From contig JANXUC010000092.1 of assembly GCA_025352065.1 (NCBI GenBank), positions 1 through 64,000 of the forward strand: a stretch of DNA of 64,000 bases. Reading direction: 5' to 3'. The notes below the pieces were generated by a model, which did no database searches, was not told the DNA's origin, and worked only from the letters and a program-made list of their open reading frames with translations. Origin of the DNA: Acidobacteriaceae bacterium (GTDB lineage Bacteria > Acidobacteriota > Terriglobia > Terriglobales > Acidobacteriaceae). Below, in pieces: positions 31,526-39,169 of the stretch (position 1 is its first letter; each line of letters begins with the position of its first letter). Made by a program: the position numbers and the translations under genes.

Positions 31526-32701
31526 GTGAATCAAACTTTTGATGCAATTGTGATTGGTGGTGGGGCCGCAGGCTTGATGTGCGCCATTGAGGCGGGGCGC
31601 CGGGGACGCCGCGTCCTCCTGCTTGAACACGCCGAGCGCGTGGGGAAAAAGATTCTGATTTCCGGCGGCGGACGCTGCAATTTTACGAATTTGCATTGCC
31701 AGCCGGAAAACTTCCTCTCTGCAAATCCTCATTTTTGTAAATCTGCCCTGGCCCGATATACGCCGGCGGATTTTATTGGGCTAGTGGAAAAGCACGGTAT
31801 TGCGTATCACGAGAAGACCTTGGGGCAGCTTTTCTGCGACGGCTCGGCGCGAGAAATTGTCAGCATGCTGGAGCGGGAGTGCGCGGACGCGGGCGTGAAG
31901 ATCCTGGTGAATGCAAGCGTGGCGAAGGTGCGCCGCGAGGTTGATTTTATTGTCGAGATTGCTGGCGAGGAGTTTCGCGCGCAGTCGGTGGTTGTGGCTA
32001 CGGGCGGGCTCTCCATCCCGAAAATGGGTGCCACGGCATTCGGTTACGATCTTGCGCGGCAGTTCGGGTTGAATATTGTGGAATGCCGTCCTGCGCTGGC
32101 CCCGTTTGTTCTGAAGCCAGAAGATCGCGAACGATACTGCGATCTCGCCGGAGTTTCGATGGAGGTGATCGCCTCGGTGGCATTTGCTGGGGCGCCGACG
32201 TTTCGCGAGAAGATGCTGATCACCCACAAAGGTTTCAGCGGGCCAGCGATTCTGCAGATTTCGTCGTACTGGAGAGCGCCGATGCCGATCGCTCTCGACC
32301 TTGCGCCTGATCGCGAAATTATAGTTCCGCTGATCGAGTTGAATGCGAAGCGAGATCTCGCAGCCGCGAAAAATGCCTTTCGCAGCGCGCTCCCGAACCG
32401 TATCGCGGAGCGCTGGGTCGATCTACATCCGCCGACGGATTGGACCAATCACGGTATTGCTGAAATGGAACGTCTCGCGCACAGATGGGAGATTGTGCCT
32501 GCGGGGACGGAAGGGTATGACAAGGCCGAAGTCACCGTCGGGGGTGTCGATACAAATGAGCTGTCCGCAAAGACAATGGAGAGTCGCAAAGTACCGGGGC
32601 TGTATTTTGTAGGCGAAGTTGTGGACGTGACCGGGCATCTCGGCGGATTCAATTTTCAGTGGGCTTGGGCGTCGGGATATTGTGCGGGGCAGGCGGTGTA
32701 A
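31526..32701 (+). CDS. FAD-dependent oxidoreductase, YhiN/HI0933-like
   Basis: A ~391-residue flavoprotein. The N-terminal dinucleotide motif is DAIVIGGGAAGLMCAIEAG, followed by GKKILISGGGRCNFTN, which marks the HI0933/YhiN family, and a C-terminal GLYFVGEVVDVTGHLGGFNF. The family's reaction is not established. The GTG at 31526 is preferred (GAGG upstream, protein begins just before the FAD motif); an ATG at 31478 would add 16 residues. It is divergent from the sigma factor gene. Confidence 0.85.
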   Translation: MNQTFDAIVIGGGAAGLMCAIEAGRRGRRVLLLEHAERVGKKILISGGGRCNFTNLHCQPENFLSANPHFCKSALARYTPADFIGLVEKHGIAYHEKTLGQLFCDGSAREIVSMLERECADAGVKILVNASVAKVRREVDFIVEIAGEEFRAQSVVVATGGLSIPKMGATAFGYDLARQFGLNIVECRPALAPFVLKPEDRERYCDLAGVSMEVIASVAFAGAPTFREKMLITHKGFSGPAILQISSYWRAPMPIALDLAPDREIIVPLIELNAKRDLAAAKNAFRSALPNRIAERWVDLHPPTDWTNHGIAEMERLAHRWEIVPAGTEGYDKAEVTVGGVDTNELSAKTMESRKVPGLYFVGEVVDVTGHLGGFNFQWAWASGYCAGQAV

Positions 32702-32703
32702 CG

Positions 32704-33432
32704 TTACTTGATCGCGGCCGCCGGTTCCGGCAGCTTGTATGGTTTCAGGAAGTCCCAGGCATCGGCGTTGATCTTGTCGGCTAGGGCGTAGTAGTTGTGA
32801 TCGTGGTCCTTGAACTCGATGTAGTGCAACGGGAATTCTTCCTTTTCGAGAAGGTTTCGAGTTTTCCGGACGCGAGCGAGGGAAAAGAATTGGTCGCCGT
32901 CTCCGATGTAGATGGCAATCGGAGTCTTGCGACGGGCCTTTTTGACGATCCATGCGTACTCGTCCGCAATGACCATGGCGTGAATGGCAGCCGCCGCGAA
33001 ATATTCGGATTCCAGCATGGCGCCGTCGTAGGCGAGATAGCCGCCGGCGGAATTTCCAAATAAATAAATGCGACTCGGATCGATTGCCGTGCGCTGCTTT
33101 GCGTCTTCCACGATGCAGTGAAACACCTTCATCGCGACATCTTCCAGATTCGGATCGCGAGGGAGTTCAGGTGCAATTAGAACGATGCCTTCCTTCTTGG
33201 CCAGACGCTTCCACGGCTCAATCTGATTGTCGGCGTGATCACCCGCGCCGTGTAGAAGCAGAATCGCCGGCAAAGGAGTTTTCTCGGAGGAAGCAAATAG
33301 CAGATAGCGAAATTCGCGATCTGCGCAACGAATAGTTTTGGAACCCACGTCCGAAGCGCCGCAAGGAATTGCCCCAAGGCCAATTGAGATCAGCGCAAGA
33401 ACGCATAAAAAGAGTCTGCAACTTTCAGGCAA
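32704..33432 (-). CDS. Secreted alpha/beta hydrolase
   Basis: A 242-residue protein with a signal peptide (LFLCVLALISIGLGAIPCGAS) and an alpha/beta-hydrolase core: LPAILLLHGAGDHADN (oxyanion region), nucleophile elbow GNSAGGY, IAIYIGDGDQFF with the likely acid Asp, and KDHDHNYY with the likely catalytic His. It resembles dienelactone hydrolase or feruloyl-esterase-type enzymes; substrate unknown. It is convergent with the flavoprotein gene, two bases between their stops. Confidence 0.78.
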   Translation of the reverse strand: MPESCRLFLCVLALISIGLGAIPCGASDVGSKTIRCADREFRYLLFASSEKTPLPAILLLHGAGDHADNQIEPWKRLAKKEGIVLIAPELPRDPNLEDVAMKVFHCIVEDAKQRTAIDPSRIYLFGNSAGGYLAYDGAMLESEYFAAAAIHAMVIADEYAWIVKKARRKTPIAIYIGDGDQFFSLARVRKTRNLLEKEEFPLHYIEFKDHDHNYYALADKINADAWDFLKPYKLPEPAAAIK

Positions 33433-33472
33433 TGAGCACCTCGACTACTAAGTTCGTGAAAGATACCACGCG

Positions 33473-33970
33473 TTACCTGCTTGCTTTCGCCGTGTTGGCT
33501 GGATGATCGGGCCGGAGCGGTCTGTAGGGAACGGGCGAGGAAAGTACAGTAGAAGTTGAAGTCATCCCGAAAGGAGTCAGGCGGTCAATCAGAGATTCCA
33601 AATGTGCAACAGAGAGTAATCCGGCCCGCAGAATGAAGGAGTCCGTCCCGGTAACGCGGTGGCATTCCAGAACTTCAGGTATGCGCTTCAGAGCGAGCGT
33701 TGCGCGGCTGACCATGTTTTCTCCGCCGGAAATGGCGAGCCGCATGTAGACGACGATTGGAAACCCAGCGGCCGCCGGGTTCACCGCTGCGTGATAGCCG
33801 CTGATGATGCCTGCCTCTTCCATTTTACGAACACGCTCGGTGACAGCGGGAGTGGAGAGACCGACGCGCCGTCCAACTTCCGCAAAGGATAGGCGCGCGT
33901 TCTGCTGCAGTTGCTCGAGGATGCTCCAGCCGAGGGAGTCGAGGAGTTTGTGGCCATCGGCGAAGGGCAT
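33473..33970 (-). CDS. Lrp/AsnC-family transcriptional regulator
   Basis: A 165-residue regulator: N-terminal HTH (LDSLGWSILEQLQQNARLSFAEVGRRVGLSTPAVTERVRKMEEAGII) and a C-terminal RAM ligand-binding domain (VLECHRVTGTDSFILRAGL). It is divergently transcribed from phenylalanine 4-hydroxylase, with 232 bases between them, so it probably senses an aromatic amino acid and controls that gene; this is inference from arrangement, known for Lrp-type regulators of phhA or hmgA-like genes. Confidence 0.88.
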   Translation of the reverse strand: MPFADGHKLLDSLGWSILEQLQQNARLSFAEVGRRVGLSTPAVTERVRKMEEAGIISGYHAAVNPAAAGFPIVVYMRLAISGGENMVSRATLALKRIPEVLECHRVTGTDSFILRAGLLSVAHLESLIDRLTPFGMTSTSTVLSSPVPYRPLRPDHPANTAKASR

Positions 33971-34087
33971 GGTGATGTCTCCGAATACTTAACGATCATA
34001 AAGTTGTTGATCTCACTTGTCGAGAAAAACATGGCAAATAGCTTAGTAAACCGCTGCTTGTGGCTGTGCTCCTAGAGCGGTCCACCC

Positions 34088-34101
34088 TAGACTTGAGTCT
34101 A
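34088..34101. promoter_or_regulatory. Palindrome between lrp-type gene and phhA
   Basis: TAGACTTGAGTCTA is a perfect 6+2+6 inverted repeat in the shared divergent region. It is a plausible operator of the Lrp-type regulator; no experimental consensus was compared. Confidence 0.3.
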
Positions 34102-34202
34102 CTAAATTCTTGAGCCGGACTCGCACACTCGTAACCTTTCCGCAGTCGCAGGTAAGTGTGACACTGAGTCGGTGGGCGGATTCGGACGCAGATGAGGATT
34201 CC

Positions 34203-34946
34203 ATGGCCAGCGCAACTTTGAAGATCGCAGACGAGTTCTTGACGACGCAGAACTATGCTGCGTACACCTTGGAGCAGCAGTCCGTTTGGGCTGAGCTGGT
34301 CAATCGCCGGATGCCGCACATTGAACAGTGGGCTTGCGATGAATATCGCGAAGGCTACGAAATTATTGGCTTGAGCGCGCAAAGAATTCCTGATTTGTAT
34401 GTGATCGCAGCGCGACTGGAACCGCGCACGGGGTGGGCTACGACGCCGGTGACGGGTTTTATGCCGGCCGATGCGTTTTTCGAAATGCTGGAGGCACGTC
34501 GATTTCCTACGACGACGTGGTTACGCGAACGCACTTCGATTGACTACACGCCTGAGCCTGATATCTTTCACGATGTTTTCGGACACGTCCCCATGCACGC
34601 GCACAAAGTGTTCGGAGATTTTCTACAACACTACGGAGCGGTTTGTGCCCGGGTGCAGGATAAAGAGATTTTAGAACGGTTGGGGCGACTCTTCTGGTAC
34701 ACGGTGGAGTTTGGTTTGATTCGGCAGAAGGGCAAGATCAAGATTTACGGCAGTGGCGTAATCAGTTCGCACGGAGAAAGCGAGAGCGTGATCAGCGGTC
34801 GCTGCGAGGTGCGCGATTTTAATCTTGACGAAGTGCTGGCCACCCCGGTGAAGGTGGATGAAATTCACAAGCTGCTGTTTGCGATTGAGAGCTTTGAGCA
34901 GATTTACGAAGCGATGCAGCAGGCGGAAGCGCGACTCCTGCCCTAA
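34203..34946 (+). CDS. phhA: Phenylalanine 4-hydroxylase
   Basis: A 247-residue monomeric-type aromatic amino acid hydroxylase that makes tyrosine from phenylalanine with a pterin and O2. The iron ligands are visible: His123 and His128 in HDVFGH and Glu169 in FWYTVEFG. The ATG at 34203 follows GAGGA; a TTG at 34110 would add 31 unconserved residues. No regulatory ACT domain, as in other bacterial enzymes. The neighbouring divergent Lrp-type gene is the likely regulator. Confidence 0.93.
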   Translation: MASATLKIADEFLTTQNYAAYTLEQQSVWAELVNRRMPHIEQWACDEYREGYEIIGLSAQRIPDLYVIAARLEPRTGWATTPVTGFMPADAFFEMLEARRFPTTTWLRERTSIDYTPEPDIFHDVFGHVPMHAHKVFGDFLQHYGAVCARVQDKEILERLGRLFWYTVEFGLIRQKGKIKIYGSGVISSHGESESVISGRCEVRDFNLDEVLATPVKVDEIHKLLFAIESFEQIYEAMQQAEARLLP

Positions 34947-34966
34947 GTTGTTCTGTTTGTTCAAAT

Positions 34967-35806
34967 CTACTTGCTTGAGCCTGCAGCGGCAGTCCGCGCC
35001 GTGGCGTGCTGATTTCCGGCCAGCTCATTCAAAGCCTGTAGCGGAATCGAATCCACCAAAGCGCGTGTGTAGGGATGCTGCGGGTTTCGGAACACCTGCG
35101 CGGTTTCCGCACATTCCACAATCTGGCCTGCCGAAAGAACCGCGACGCGATGGCTGATCGCCGCTACCGATAGCAGGTCGTGCGAAATATACAAAATACT
35201 CATATTGAAACGCTGGCTGAGATTGGCAAACAGCCTTAGTATTTCCGACTGCGTGACGGGGTCGAGGGCGCTGGTCGGCTCATCCGCCAGTAGAAGCGCG
35301 GGGCGATGCAGCACGGCCATTCCGATGAGAACACGTTGTGCTTGCCCTACGCTCATTTGCGAAGGATAGCGGCGTAGGAACTCATCGTCGGACGGCAGGC
35401 TGACTGTGGAAAGCATTTGTCGGATGGCCTCATTACAATCTTCGCGCGAGCTTTTGACGTGAGCTCGCCAAGCTTCCGCGAGTTGAGTTCCAATTCGCAA
35501 GGCAGGGTTCAAAGAGGCCAACGGGCTTTGCAGGACGAGGCCAATTTCCTTGCCGCGCAGCGCCCGCATTTCGCTTTCACGCAGCAGCATCAGGTCGCGA
35601 CCTTGGAACTCGATGGAGCCCGTCGCCGCGCCGCGCTTCAGGTGCAGTAGCCGCAGAATCGCTAAAGATAGCGTGCTTTTACCGCAACCGCTCGGGCCGA
35701 CGAGCCCAAGAATTTCTCCACGGCCAATCTCAAAGGTAACCTCGCGCAGAACGGCTGGCTTGTTTGCGTAGTGTGCCGAGAGCGAGAGTTTGAGTAACGA
35801 TTCCAT
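34967..35806 (-). CDS. Peptide-type ABC transporter ATP-binding protein
   Basis: A 279-residue ATPase of the DppD/OppD group: Walker A GLVGPSGCGKST, Q-loop VLQSPLASLNP, signature SVGQAQRV (LSGGQ variant), Walker B LLLADEPTSALD, and the C-terminal NPQHPYTRALVDSIP typical of oligopeptide/nickel ATPases. The ATG at 35806 is chosen because the upstream extension to 35881 is unlike the family. It is the last gene of a four-gene operon; only one ATPase gene is present whereas Opp/Dpp systems often have two. Confidence 0.87.
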   Translation of the reverse strand: MESLLKLSLSAHYANKPAVLREVTFEIGRGEILGLVGPSGCGKSTLSLAILRLLHLKRGAATGSIEFQGRDLMLLRESEMRALRGKEIGLVLQSPLASLNPALRIGTQLAEAWRAHVKSSREDCNEAIRQMLSTVSLPSDDEFLRRYPSQMSVGQAQRVLIGMAVLHRPALLLADEPTSALDPVTQSEILRLFANLSQRFNMSILYISHDLLSVAAISHRVAVLSAGQIVECAETAQVFRNPQHPYTRALVDSIPLQALNELAGNQHATARTAAAGSSK

Positions 35807-35832
35807 GGTTCCAGGTCTTGCATTCAGAAAAA

Positions 35833-37458
35833 CTATTTGCTTGCAACTTCCGCGCTCTTTGAAATGCGGTCGATGTTCCAATAAACGTAGGGCTGCAAAA
35901 CAGCGGGCTGTGCGTTGTGCAACTTCGGAGAAATTGCCGAGAGTGCATGGCGGTTTACCAGATAGATGAACGGCGCCTGCTCCCAGGCAATCTGCTGAAC
36001 GCGGTCAAACGCTTCTTTGCGCTTCTTGGGGTCGAGGCTGGAAGCCTGCGTCCGCATCAGGCGGTCGATCTCCGCTTCCCACGCCGTTTCGGGTTGCTTT
36101 TGACGCGGGTTCCATTGGTGATTGTCCGCAGAGCTTAGCCAAACATTCATTTGTGCATCCGGTCCGAGGCTCATATTCGTGAGGCCCAGCAGGCACGCCT
36201 CATAGTCATAGGTGCGCGTGATGCGTTCGATTAAAGAAGGGAAGTCGAGCGGCACCACATTGAGTTTGATTCCAATCTGGCTCAAGTCTTGCTGCATCAT
36301 GGTGGCAATGCGTTCGCGGGTTTTGTTGCCCGCGCCCGTCACTAAGGAGAATTCCACCAGGTGGCCGTCGCGGTCGAACAATTGTCCGTTCTGTAAACGG
36401 AAACCATCTTGTGCGAGCAATTTGAGCGCGCCTTGCCGGTCATAGGAATGCGTCGTCAGCCTGGTATTGAACCAAAACTTGTCGGCTGGCGAGAGCATTC
36501 CCACCGCGGATTGTGCCCGCCCCCGGTAAACAATACGTGCGATGTCGTCGCGATTGAGGGCTTGCCAAATGGCGACGCGAAAATTCGTAGACCGAAACCA
36601 TGCGCGTTTATAGGCTGGGATCGGCGACTTTGGCGTTTGATTGAACCACACTTGTTCTGGATCTAGTGTTACTCCAGAATCGTGTCCGCTGCCAGCTTGC
36701 TCGGTTTGAACGCGGCTGTAATATTCTGCGTCGACGTTATCGACCAGATCGATTTCTCCACGCAAGAAGCGCAGCATTTCGGTATCGCGGTTTCCCTGAA
36801 TGTCCAGTCGCACGGAATCCAGATAAGGCAGCTGCCGCCCGTTTTCGTCATGCTTCCAATAGTTCGGATTGCGATTGAGTTGCAGATACGAGCCCGCCTT
36901 GTAATCGGATACATAGAAGGGCCCTAGCACCGCCATCTCTTTCTTAGGCGACTTAGCCGACATGATTGCGACTTGATCGAAATGCTGGTCGAGGCTGGCA
37001 ATCGGCGCGGGAAAGGTTACAGAAATCTTGTTGGGCGCGAGTACCTGCGTCTGTACCTTGCCGTCCCCCGAGCGAAACGCGTCCCCCGTCGGCGAATGCA
37101 GGCTGAGATCCATCAAGCGTTGCATGGTAAAGGCAACGTCGTCCGCGGAAAACGGTGTTCCGTCCGAGAAACGAAGTCCCTCGCGAAGCCGAAATGAAAT
37201 TGTGCGGCCGTCCTTGGAAACTTTCCACGATGTAGCGAGTTCCGGCTCCAATTGCTGCGTGAAGCGGTTGAGCCGCATCAGGAACCCGCCCGTAATGTAA
37301 CGGACGCGTTCAGACGGATCATCATCGACCAGCACTGGGTCAAAAGTCTTCGGATCACTGCGCAAGCAGAAGCGTAGCTGTCCGCCACCTTGGGCGGAAG
37401 CTAGCGTAGTGACAAAGAAAAAAATCAGCGATAATAAAACGCGCGAGCGGGAGTTCAT
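35833..37458 (-). CDS. Peptide-type ABC transporter substrate-binding protein
   Basis: A 541-residue SBP_bac_5 family protein with a signal peptide (SRVLLSLIFFFVTTLASAQ). Family blocks: SDPKTFDPVLVDDDPSERV, LATSWKVSKDGRTISFRLREGLRFSDGTPFSADDV, LQLNRNPNYW. There is no lipobox Cys, so it would be periplasmic and soluble. Its ATG overlaps the stop of the permease gene (ATGA). Probable cargo is peptides or related amphipathic solutes. Confidence 0.88.
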   Translation of the reverse strand: MNSRSRVLLSLIFFFVTTLASAQGGGQLRFCLRSDPKTFDPVLVDDDPSERVRYITGGFLMRLNRFTQQLEPELATSWKVSKDGRTISFRLREGLRFSDGTPFSADDVAFTMQRLMDLSLHSPTGDAFRSGDGKVQTQVLAPNKISVTFPAPIASLDQHFDQVAIMSAKSPKKEMAVLGPFYVSDYKAGSYLQLNRNPNYWKHDENGRQLPYLDSVRLDIQGNRDTEMLRFLRGEIDLVDNVDAEYYSRVQTEQAGSGHDSGVTLDPEQVWFNQTPKSPIPAYKRAWFRSTNFRVAIWQALNRDDIARIVYRGRAQSAVGMLSPADKFWFNTRLTTHSYDRQGALKLLAQDGFRLQNGQLFDRDGHLVEFSLVTGAGNKTRERIATMMQQDLSQIGIKLNVVPLDFPSLIERITRTYDYEACLLGLTNMSLGPDAQMNVWLSSADNHQWNPRQKQPETAWEAEIDRLMRTQASSLDPKKRKEAFDRVQQIAWEQAPFIYLVNRHALSAISPKLHNAQPAVLQPYVYWNIDRISKSAEVASK

Positions 37459-38261
37459 GATGGCAGCTCCTGATCCACAAGCAGAACCTGAAACGATGTG
37501 ACAACCGCGATGAGTAACAGCAGCGGCACAAATACCCAAGGCTGTCCGGAGATCGCCGTGAGTCCGCTCAGTTCCTTGAGCAAGCTTCCCCAGGAAGGCA
37601 GCGGTTCCACAACCCCGAGGCCAAGGATTCCCAAGTTTGCTTCCGCGAGGATGAAGACCGGAATCGAGATCCAGAATTGCGTGAGCAGCATGGGCTGCAG
37701 GTTCGGCGCAACGTGACGGAAGAGAAGCCGCGCTTCCCCGCAGCCCATCGCTCTTGCCTGCAAGGAGAAATCCGAAGCACGCAACGACCGCGCACCGGCA
37801 CAGACAACACGCGCCGCTGCCGCCCAACCAAGCAATCCGAGAATGAGAAATGTAATCGCCACAGAGTTCATCGGCGAAACATTCAGCGGCATGAGCGCGC
37901 GCGCCGTGAGCAGAAGAAAGAGCCATGGCAGCGAGAGCACTAAATCCGCGGCAGCCATCAGCACCCGCTCCGTCCAACCGCCCCAGTAGCCCGCGATGCC
38001 GCCAATCAGTCCCGCGAGTACAGACGTGAGGAACGCCGCCGCCGGAGCCAGCAGCAACGAGATTCGAGTGCCTTGCAGCAGCCTTGAAAAACGATCTCTT
38101 CCTAAATCATCCGTGCCGAGCCAGTGTTGATGTGACGGCGCGGCGTCCGGCTCCTCGCGAAACTGCATGGCATAGGAGGCGGGCGCAATGGTTCCCGCCA
38201 GCAGGCAAGCGGCGAAAGTCATCGCCAAGACTCCAATCGCGATGTTCCGCATCCAGATCAT
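37455..38261 (-). CDS. Peptide-type ABC transporter permease (DppC-like)
   Basis: A ~268-residue inner-membrane permease: HQHWLGTDDLGRDRFSRLLQGTRISLLLA is the standard DppC/OppC start after the first helix, and RAMGCGEARLLFRHVAPNL is the EAA loop that contacts the ATPase. About six membrane segments. The ATG at 38261 avoids overlap with the upstream permease; 38297 is an alternative. It overlaps the binding-protein gene by four bases. Confidence 0.87.
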   Translation of the reverse strand: MIWMRNIAIGVLAMTFAACLLAGTIAPASYAMQFREEPDAAPSHQHWLGTDDLGRDRFSRLLQGTRISLLLAPAAAFLTSVLAGLIGGIAGYWGGWTERVLMAAADLVLSLPWLFLLLTARALMPLNVSPMNSVAITFLILGLLGWAAAARVVCAGARSLRASDFSLQARAMGCGEARLLFRHVAPNLQPMLLTQFWISIPVFILAEANLGILGLGVVEPLPSWGSLLKELSGLTAISGQPWVFVPLLLLIAVVTSFQVLLVDQELPS

Positions 38262-38271
38262 GCTAGCGTTC

Positions 38272-39141
38272 TCATATTCGCACTCTGCAGAATTCACCCA
38301 ACAATTCCACGGCGGACTTTGTCATGACGGTGGCCAGAGTCACGATCCCGGTAAGGCAAACAAGAAGGTACATATCCCGCGCCATGGCGGCCTTCCATGC
38401 CAGTTGGCCAATTCCGGGGAGGTCGCACACAACCTCGACTGGTACGGCGGCACTCAGCGCCAAGCTCAATGAAACCGCCAACAGTGCCAGCCACTGCGGC
38501 GCGGCGGGCGACAAGTAATGCCACAGAAAGATACGGATACCGCTCAGCCCTTTGGCGCGCGCCGTCAACACGTGGGGTAGCATCGCGGTTTGTCGCAGCA
38601 AAGTGCGCGCGTAGCGAAAGACCTTCGGAAAGATTACAAGCCCCACGACTAACGCCGATGGCGACCGCGTCAACAAAAAGAAAAGCGCCAGAACAGCGGC
38701 GGGAATGCACAAGAAGAGGGTTGCGAATGCATTTGCTCCCAACTCGTAGGCGCATCCTCGCACGAAGGCCAGCGGCACGGCCAGGCCGAATCCCATTCCC
38801 CATCCCACCAGCAATCCCCAAGCCAACAGCTTCATGGTTACGGGCAAACGTTCGGCGAGCAGCAGCCGTACTGGTTGATTTAGAGATGGTGAGACGCCTA
38901 ACTCGCCGTGCGCCAGCCCGCTTAGCCATGTGAAATAGAAATGAAAAATGTTGCGTTCTGAATCATGCGATTGTCGAATGGCCGCGCGCGTATCTTCGCT
39001 CAAGCGCGCATCGAATTCCCGTTCATCTACTCCGAATCCCGGTGCCAGGCGCGCCAGTGCGAGCGCTAGAAATCCTCCTACCAAGGTGATCAGCAGAATT
39101 CTGGTGGCGTGGTTCGCGAGTAAGACTAGCGTCGGTCGCAT
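38272..39141 (-). CDS. Peptide-type ABC transporter permease (DppB-like)
   Basis: A 289-residue permease, first gene of the operon. It has an N-terminal membrane helix, a periplasmic segment with DARLSEDTRAAIRQSHDSERN and a membrane domain with ARAKGLSGIRIFLWHYLSPA, the EAA loop. Residues LGVSPSLNQPVRLLLAERLPVTMKL are the usual DppB/OppB signature. About six membrane segments. It partners with the DppC-like gene downstream. Confidence 0.87.
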   Translation of the reverse strand: MRPTLVLLANHATRILLITLVGGFLALALARLAPGFGVDEREFDARLSEDTRAAIRQSHDSERNIFHFYFTWLSGLAHGELGVSPSLNQPVRLLLAERLPVTMKLLAWGLLVGWGMGFGLAVPLAFVRGCAYELGANAFATLFLCIPAAVLALFFLLTRSPSALVVGLVIFPKVFRYARTLLRQTAMLPHVLTARAKGLSGIRIFLWHYLSPAAPQWLALLAVSLSLALSAAVPVEVVCDLPGIGQLAWKAAMARDMYLLVCLTGIVTLATVMTKSAVELLGEFCRVRI

Positions 39142-39169
39142 AGTTGGGTCCCGAGTTCTCTCTAATGAT

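Noticed and set aside
37459-37977. Long N-terminal extension of the binding protein
   Set aside because: It overlaps the permease gene in another frame and precedes a clean signal peptide that starts at 37458.
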